A stretch of DNA of 64,000 nt from Desulfocorpusculum sp964414345 (GTDB lineage Bacteria; Desulfobacterota; Desulfocorpusculales; Desulfocorpusculum): NCBI GenBank assembly GCA_964414345.1, contig CAYPWF010000004.1:1-64000 (forward strand), written 5' to 3'. Under the pieces are notes generated by a model. The model had not been told where the DNA came from and did not search any database. It was given only the letters and a program-made list of their open reading frames with translations. Positions 59,744 through 64,000 of this stretch are shown here, piece by piece. Both the position numbers and the translations under genes were made by a program. Position 1 is the stretch's first letter; every line of letters begins with the position of its first letter.

Positions 59744-60160
59744 ATGGTGGGAGTGGTCATAATAACACATTGTGATTTGGCCGGGGAACTACTGAAAGCC
59801 ACCCGTCTTATTGTGGGAGAAGACAGGGCTGTGGAAGCCATGGAAGCCCTTTCTGTGCAGATGAACGAAATGAATGAGGATCTGCGCAAGAGAATTGCAG
59901 CCGCCATTCGTAAAGTAGACCAAGGCCAGGGGGTCCTGATCCTGACCGACATGTTCGGTGGAACCCCCTCCAACCTGAGCCTCTCCTTTCTCCAGGAGGG
60001 ACAGGTGGAGGTGGTCACCGGGGTGAATCTGCCCATGATGATCGCCTTGGGGAATTATCGGGAGGGTAAGAGCCTCAAAGAACTAGCACAATTTGTCACC
60101 TCTTACGGGCGCAAGCATGTCAACCTGGCAAACGAGATCCTCCAGAAGCGCAACCCCTGA
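59744..60160 (+). CDS. EIIA(man)-type phosphotransfer protein
   Basis: A 138-residue EIIA of the mannose family. The ATG at 59744 gives the normal start MVGVVIITHCDLAGELL, with the phosphorylated histidine at about residue 9 and GAGGGGAAT before it. A start at 59729 that overlaps rapZ by 4 bases is also possible. VLILTDMFGGTPSNLSL is the family's second signature. No IIB/IIC/IID genes follow, so it is probably a regulator fed by HPr. Confidence 0.88.
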   Translation: MVGVVIITHCDLAGELLKATRLIVGEDRAVEAMEALSVQMNEMNEDLRKRIAAAIRKVDQGQGVLILTDMFGGTPSNLSLSFLQEGQVEVVTGVNLPMMIALGNYREGKSLKELAQFVTSYGRKHVNLANEILQKRNP

Positions 60161-60668
60161 GTCTGATAAGAAGTGTTTCAGGAAGGGCTGGCGTCTGAGG
60201 CCCATGGAGGAGAATGACTTGGTCCGTGTCATGGAGATAGAACGGGCTAGTTTCATCTCACCTTGGACCGAACAGATGTTTTTGGAGGAATTGAGGAATT
60301 CTTTCTCAAGATGCTTGGTGGCACAAGAATGCTCGCAGGGATCAGGGGAGGTGTTGGGGTACCTTTGCGCCTGGTTTGTGGCCTCTGAGGTGCACATTAT
60401 GAACCTGGCCACTCATCCCAGAGCGAGAGGCCGAGGAATTGCAAGGGATCTCCTCAGAGAGACGGTGGAGCAGGCCAGGGCCTGGGGAGCCTTGAGGCTG
60501 CTCCTGGAAGTGCGGGAATCCAATAGGAATGCTCAACTTCTCTATGCTTCAGAGGGATTCCGACAAGTAGGACGCAGGCCACGCTATTACACTGATACTG
60601 GAGAAGACGCTCTTCTTATGGAGCTTCAATTGGGATTCTGGGATGAAAACAAGCCTAGCGCAGGTTGA
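60117..60668 (+). CDS. rimI: Ribosomal-protein-alanine N-acetyltransferase
   Basis: A GNAT protein with LRPMEENDLVRVMEIERASFISPW (RimI start), FVASEVHIMNLATHPRARGRGIARDLL acetyl-CoA loop, and LEVRESNRNAQLLYASEGFRQVGRRPRYY, the RimI end. The real start is unclear. The ATG at 60204 would cut the first strand, and ATGs at 60117 and 60093 lie inside the EIIA gene. 60117 is chosen because it keeps the strand with the least overlap (44 bases). It acetylates the N-terminal alanine of ribosomal protein S18. Confidence 0.82.
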   Translation: MSTWQTRSSRSATPESDKKCFRKGWRLRPMEENDLVRVMEIERASFISPWTEQMFLEELRNSFSRCLVAQECSQGSGEVLGYLCAWFVASEVHIMNLATHPRARGRGIARDLLRETVEQARAWGALRLLLEVRESNRNAQLLYASEGFRQVGRRPRYYTDTGEDALLMELQLGFWDENKPSAG

Positions 60669-61440
60669 TCTTCTGGAAGAAGTGCAGCCCGGGACTTTCC
60701 TTCTGGGCCTGGCTGCTCCCAACATTTCCCGGGAGGCAAAGCCAGGCCAGTTCTATATGCTTAAAGCCGCACAGGGGCTGGACCCTTTTCTGCCGAGGCC
60801 TTTCAGTTGGCTCAGGAAAGGGGAGGAGGGCGCCCGCAGAGGGCATCGCGTGGAGATCCTTTTCCAGGTCGTGGGGAAAGCAACTGCCCTTTTGGCCCGG
60901 ATGCGGCCAGGGGAAAAGGTTCAGGTGGTTGGTCCCCTGGGTAAGGGTTGGGAATGGGATCCAGCTCGATTCCCACTGCTTGTGGGAGGAGGGGTGGGTG
61001 CCGCCTCCCTGGTCTCGCTGGTGGAATGGATTCCACCCGAGGCGCGCCAGGCAGTGTGGGTGCTTGTGGGAGCCCGTTCCGGAAGGCAACTTTGGTGTGG
61101 GCAAGAGATCTCCAGGATGGGGGCCAAGGTGCTTTTGGCCAGCCAAGACGGGCTGGAGGGTTTTCATGGAACGGTCCTGGAACTCCTGAAGCATGAGGAA
61201 GCCCGCCTCCTTAGGGCTGAAACTGAGGTTTTTGCCTGCGGCCCCAGAGAGGTGCTGAGGGAGGTGGCAAAGTGGAGCGAAAGCAAAGGACTGCCTTGCC
61301 AGGTCTCCTTAGAGACCCCCATGGCTTGCGGTGTGGGGGTTTGTCTGGGTTGCGCTGTGAGGCTTCCCGGGGATGGGGGATATGTAAGAGCCTGCAAGGA
61401 GGGGCCGGTATTCAGGTCTCAGGAAATAGAATGGGATTGA
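60643..61440 (+). CDS. pyrK: Dihydroorotate dehydrogenase electron transfer subunit
   Basis: A 265-residue FAD/NAD and 2Fe-2S protein. It has an N-terminal FAD barrel (PRPFSWLRKG), an NAD domain (LLVGGGVGAASLV), and a C-terminal iron-sulphur motif CGVGVCLGCAVR ... VRACKEGP with four cysteines. It passes electrons from NADH or to NAD for the type 1B dihydroorotate dehydrogenase encoded directly after it. It overlaps rimI by 26 bases. Confidence 0.9.
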   Translation: MKTSLAQVDLLEEVQPGTFLLGLAAPNISREAKPGQFYMLKAAQGLDPFLPRPFSWLRKGEEGARRGHRVEILFQVVGKATALLARMRPGEKVQVVGPLGKGWEWDPARFPLLVGGGVGAASLVSLVEWIPPEARQAVWVLVGARSGRQLWCGQEISRMGAKVLLASQDGLEGFHGTVLELLKHEEARLLRAETEVFACGPREVLREVAKWSESKGLPCQVSLETPMACGVGVCLGCAVRLPGDGGYVRACKEGPVFRSQEIEWD

Positions 61441-61444
61441 AGAA

Positions 61445-62386
61445 TTGGAGAAGACGCTCCCAGATATGAATTGCCCGTTGGGCCCGATTATATTGCCAAA
61501 TCCTGTGCTGGCAGCCTCTGGCACGGCAGGTTACGGCACCGAAGAGCTGCCCGGTGGGGCTCTGTCAAAGCTTGGGGCCCTGGTTACCAAAGGCATCTCC
61601 ATGGAGCCCCGGCCAGGGAACCCGCCCCCCCGCATCGTGGAGACCCCCTGCGGCATGCTAAACGCCATAGGGCTCCAAAACATAGGTGTGGAGGCCTTCC
61701 TGGGGGAGCACCTTCCCATATTGATGGAACTCGGAGTAAGGGTAATAGTGAATTTTTTTGGAGAGAGCGAAGAGGAGTACGTGAGATTGGCCTCTAGACT
61801 GGGGGGCTGTGAAGGGCTCACGGGTTTGGAGCTGAACGTCTCCTGCCCCAACGTTAAAAAAGGCGGCCGTGCCTTTGGAAGGGATCCGGAAGTGCTGCAC
61901 CATTTGGTCAAGAAGGTCAGGGCCGAGACCTCCATGCCCTTTTGGGTGAAGCTGACTCCTGACGGGGTGGAGCCCTTGGAGGCTGCGCAGGCTTCATGGG
62001 AAGCGGGCTGCGACGGTTTAACGGTGGCCAACACCTATTTGGGCATGGCCGTGGATGTGGAGAAAAGAAGACCCCGCCTCTCCATAGGCACCGGAGGGGT
62101 ATCGGGCCCTGCCATAAGGCCCTTGACATTGTATCGGGTGTGGAAGGTGGCGGCTGCGGCTCCTGTGCCGGTGATCGCCTGCGGCGGTATCACCTGTGCC
62201 AAGGATGCCCTCGAGTATTTCATAGTGGGTGCAAGGGCGGTGCAGATAGGTTCTGGAGCCTTCGGTAATCCGGGATTATATGGGGAGGTCTTGGAGGGCA
62301 TAAGTGATTACATGATAAGGCACGACCTGACTTCTTTGGAGCAGCTGGTGGGAAGCCTCGAAGAGATGCCTCGGGCAGCCTTCTAG
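61445..62386 (+). CDS. pyrD: Dihydroorotate dehydrogenase, type 1B
   Basis: A 313-residue FMN enzyme. It has PNPVLAASGTAGYG, the FMN/orotate motif LELNVSCPNVKKGG with the catalytic cysteine of class 1 enzymes, KLTPDG and GCDGLTVANTYLGMAVD, then IACGGITCAKDALEYFIVGARAVQIG. It oxidises dihydroorotate to orotate in pyrimidine synthesis, coupled to NAD by PyrK. TTG start at 61445 (an ATG at 61466 is possible, but its ribosome-binding site is poor). The gene ends in TAG next to repeat copy C. Confidence 0.92.
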   Translation: MEKTLPDMNCPLGPIILPNPVLAASGTAGYGTEELPGGALSKLGALVTKGISMEPRPGNPPPRIVETPCGMLNAIGLQNIGVEAFLGEHLPILMELGVRVIVNFFGESEEEYVRLASRLGGCEGLTGLELNVSCPNVKKGGRAFGRDPEVLHHLVKKVRAETSMPFWVKLTPDGVEPLEAAQASWEAGCDGLTVANTYLGMAVDVEKRRPRLSIGTGGVSGPAIRPLTLYRVWKVAAAAPVPVIACGGITCAKDALEYFIVGARAVQIGSGAFGNPGLYGEVLEGISDYMIRHDLTSLEQLVGSLEEMPRAAF

Positions 62387-62539
62387 CCTACCTGTGAAGA
62401 ATCAGGGAGCCGCACTCAAAAGCACCCTGCCTTTGTATTTCAAATTTGGTATTGTTTTGAGTCGGAATATGTTGAAGTGCATCGGGGTTTGGGGGCATAG
62501 CCCCCAAAGTTATGGGCATGGGGGAATAATCCGGGTTAG
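62384..62539. repeat. Dispersed hairpin repeat, copy C
   Basis: It starts at the pyrD stop codon and ends GGGGGAATAATCCGGGTTAG. It shares the ACTCAAAAGCACCCTG block, TTTTGAGTCGGAATATG, and a perfect 9-bp hairpin TTTGGGGGC-ATA-GCCCCCAAA (62488-62508). Its end matches the right end of the cydA-cydB element. The left edge looks like a shortened form of the 40-base palindrome. Confidence 0.7.
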
Positions 62540-62692
62540 CTTTTTTGAGGGAAGATGGGTCCTGGGGGAATCCCCTCAACCCGTTGCAGAGGTTTGGGAA
62601 TGCGGCTTCCGAGGGGGGGGATCCGGCCTAGGCTCGGAAAGATCCAGGATTTGATTCTCCAGCCTTCAGCAAGAAAAAGGGGGGTAGAACGG
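62540..62692. other. Leader region of the MBL-hydrolase gene
   Basis: With copy C this completes a 306-base gene-free gap. A small GGGG-GAAT-CCCC hairpin lies near 62561-62575. A run of eight G's follows at about 62613. No promoter could be named. A strong GGGGGG site is just before the ATG at 62693. Confidence 0.35.
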
Positions 62693-63328
62693 ATGGGGCA
62701 AGCGGTGGTCAAACAGTTTCTGGTCAGCCAGATGGCTGTATTTGCTTATCTGGTGGGAGATGTGGAAAGCGGGGAGGCTGCGGTAATAGATCCTGCAGCC
62801 GGCACTGATCAGATCTTGGCCGAAGCCGGGAGACTGGGGCTCAGGATCAAGATGATCATCAATACGCACGGGCATGTAGACCATGTGATGGGCAACGCCC
62901 AGATGAAGGAACTGACCGGGGCTTCCATACTCATTCATGAGGCCGACGCCTCTTGGATGCACAAACAGTCTCCCTCCATGTTCCAGATGTTCGGAGGAAG
63001 ACCCTCCCCCCCCGCGGACAAGACCCTCAGGGATGGAGACCAGATTCAGGTGGGTGGGGTGAGCCTTGAAGTATTGCACACCCCTGGTCATTCGCCGGGA
63101 GCCGTTTGTCTTTATATGCCTCAAGCGGTTTTCACGGGAGATACGCTTTTTGTGGGTGGGGTTGGAAGAACAGATCTGCCGGGGGGCTCCTGGCAGGTGC
63201 TCTTGGATTCCATACACAGGAAGCTCTTCAGCCTCCCGGCCGATACGGTGGTGTACCCTGGGCACCACTACGGGCCCTCACCCAAAAGCACCATAGGCAG
63301 GGAAAGGGACACCAATCCATATCTTTGA
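62693..63328 (+). CDS. MBL-fold hydrolase (glyoxalase II-like)
   Basis: A 211-residue metallo-beta-lactamase-fold hydrolase. It has NTHGHVDHVMG (HxHxDH metal site, about residues 57-63), TPGHSPGAVCLYM, FTGDTLFVGGVGRTDLPGGS, and VYPGHHYGPSPKSTIGRERDTNP. This is the glyoxalase II-like short group, which hydrolyses thioesters such as glutathione adducts, or relatives of unknown substrate. The ATG at 62693 has a strong site and is chosen over an upstream start at 62555. Confidence 0.87.
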   Translation: MGQAVVKQFLVSQMAVFAYLVGDVESGEAAVIDPAAGTDQILAEAGRLGLRIKMIINTHGHVDHVMGNAQMKELTGASILIHEADASWMHKQSPSMFQMFGGRPSPPADKTLRDGDQIQVGGVSLEVLHTPGHSPGAVCLYMPQAVFTGDTLFVGGVGRTDLPGGSWQVLLDSIHRKLFSLPADTVVYPGHHYGPSPKSTIGRERDTNPYL

Positions 63329-63331
63329 ACC

Positions 63332-63455
63332 TAATTCAAAGACACCCTGTCTTTCGGCTTCGCAGTCTGTTCTGGTTTGAGTCGGAAAATGCCAAAGCTT
63401 AAGGGGGGGCTTGGGGGCTTGAGCCCCCAAAGTCACCGGCTTTGGAGACTTAAGC
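63332..63455. repeat. Dispersed hairpin repeat, copy D
   Basis: It has ATTCAAAGACACCCTG, GTTTGAGTCGGAAAATG, the hairpin CTTGGGGGCT-TG-AGCCCCCAAAG (63410-63431), and GGCTTTGGAGA. The usual ending AATAATCCGGG is not present here. A similar end, AACAATCCGGGTTAG, occurs 230 bases on, after a stretch of palindromes. Confidence 0.65.
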
Positions 63456-63690
63456 TACTACCGCCTAAAGGCCTTAGGTTTGGCGGGCCAAACATGCCCC
63501 GTCGAAGGAATTCGACTCGGCAGCCCGCCGCAAACCACCGGCTTCAGACGGTGGTTGTTGAGTCGTAACGGCTAAAACCGCCGACTTCAGTCGGGGGACG
63601 TGCGCACCCTGCGCCTTCGGCACATACCAAAGTCTTCGCCTGAAGGCGAGGGGTTTTCTGCCATTCCCCGAGTGGGACAACAATCCGGGT
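63456..63690. mobile_element. Palindrome cluster resembling IS200/IS605-type ends (no transposase)
   Basis: A series of hairpins: CCGCC...GGCGG (63461-63486), GTCGAA-GGAA-TTCGAC (63501-63516), AACCACCG...CGGTGGTT (63533-63556), CCGACTTCAGTCGG (63581-63594), and TCGCCT-GA-AGGCGA (63636-63649) before GGGGTTTT. Three of the loops centre on CTTCAG or its complement. The palindrome followed by GGGGGA is a look often found at right ends of IS200/IS605/TnpB elements. No TnpA or TnpB gene is present, so this would be a remnant or a palindrome-associated MITE. It is nested at the right end of repeat copy D. Confidence 0.4.
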
Positions 63691-63697
63691 TAGTAGT

Positions 63698-64000
63698 TCA
63701 AGGGCAGGCGCTCTTGATAAGCTTTAGGTGCTGTTGTAGTTCACTGTCCGAGGGATCCAAGGATACGGCTTTTTCAGCACATGCAAGGGCCTCGGCCGCT
63801 CTTCCCATGCGAAAGAGGGCCCAAGCCCTGGCATCCCAAGCCGCGGGGTCTTCCGGATCCCCCTTCACAGCCGCCTCGGCCCAATGAAGGGCCTCTTCAA
63901 GATCCCCCTTGGAACGCCCCAGAAGTTTGGCCAGAAGGGCTGCGGCTCGAGGAGAGCCTGGATCCAACTCCAAAGCCTTCCTGTAGTCCTCTTCAGCCTT
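63698..64000 (-). CDS. TPR repeat protein (5' end beyond window edge)
   Basis: The visible last 100 residues consist of tetratricopeptide repeats: AEEDYRKALELDPGSPRAAALL, then EALHWAEAAVKGDPEDPAAWDARAWALFRMGRAAEALACAEKAVSLDPSD, each with the W/LGA/YP pattern. The frame is open to the right edge, so the start is outside the window. A protein-protein adaptor role is expected, and partners are unknown. The gene ends 8 bases from the possible repeat end at 63690. Confidence 0.8.
   Translation of the reverse strand, partial: KAEEDYRKALELDPGSPRAAALLAKLLGRSKGDLEEALHWAEAAVKGDPEDPAAWDARAWALFRMGRAAEALACAEKAVSLDPSDSELQQHLKLIKSACP

Noticed and set aside
63461..63650. CRISPR-like array
   Set aside because: Hairpins have different sequences and spacing; no direct repeats with unique spacers.

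Overview
The window is a moderately GC-rich bacterial chromosome segment that is densely coded on both strands. Gene content points to an anaerobic or microaerophilic Desulfobacterota-like (deltaproteobacterial) organism. It has a four-subunit 2-oxoacid:ferredoxin oxidoreductase, cytochrome bd oxidase, a KamA-type radical SAM enzyme, a DUF4301 protein, two Braun-like lipoproteins, and an rpoN-hpf-ptsN-hprK-rapZ-EIIA(man) cluster. This placement is inferred from gene content and order, not from a database search. No rRNA, tRNA, CRISPR array, prophage or intact insertion sequence was seen.

Layout. 1-3.6 kb: the 3' part of an ATP-grasp/methyltransferase fusion, a YdjC/ChbG-type deacetylase and a GT4 glycosyltransferase. 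3.5-8.3 kb (minus): drug/metabolite exporter, PilZ protein and a very divergent but apparently active Lon protease. 8.5-11.2 kb: korABCD-like oxidoreductase. 11.4-15.3 kb (minus): a translationally coupled operon of a lysine 2,3-aminomutase-like enzyme, a D-Ala-D-Ala-ligase-like ATP-grasp and an ATP-grasp/GNAT fusion. 15.4-18.8 kb (minus): two alanine-zipper lipoproteins and two homologous small OB-fold-like proteins arranged around a sigma-54 activator with a degenerate receiver. 19.4-21.0 kb: DUF4301. 21.6-32.2 kb: an envelope glycan island with a UDP-xylose-synthase-like SDR, GalE, a glycoside hydrolase/GT2 fusion, two ABC exporters, another GT2 and a methyltransferase.

32.3-44.4 kb: a large class A penicillin-binding protein, cydA and cydB separated by a MITE-like repeat, a GT-like protein, a histone-deacetylase-family amidohydrolase, an acyl-CoA dehydrogenase, a TIGR03084-like protein, a PIG-L deacetylase and small proteins. 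44.4-51.5 kb: hydrolase, RNase G/E, gamma-carbonic-anhydrase-like protein, a formylglycine-generating-enzyme-fold lipoprotein or secreted protein, and a nucleotide-transporter/HEAT/cyclic-nucleotide-domain fusion. 52-63.3 kb: a housekeeping and regulatory run (nadK, recN, N-acetyltransferase, rpoN, hpf, ptsN, hprK, rapZ, EIIA-man, rimI, pyrK, pyrD, MBL hydrolase). A TPR gene runs off the right edge.

Three features stand out. The first is the KamA/ATP-grasp/GNAT operon, which keeps the lysine-binding aspartates of lysine 2,3-aminomutase and could make a beta-lysine-containing ligation product. The second is the duplicated lipoprotein plus OB-protein module around an atypical sigma-54 activator. 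The third is a family of at least four dispersed, hairpin-bearing repeats. One of these, between cydA and cydB, has 16-bp terminal inverted repeats, and another sits next to IS200/IS605-like end palindromes.
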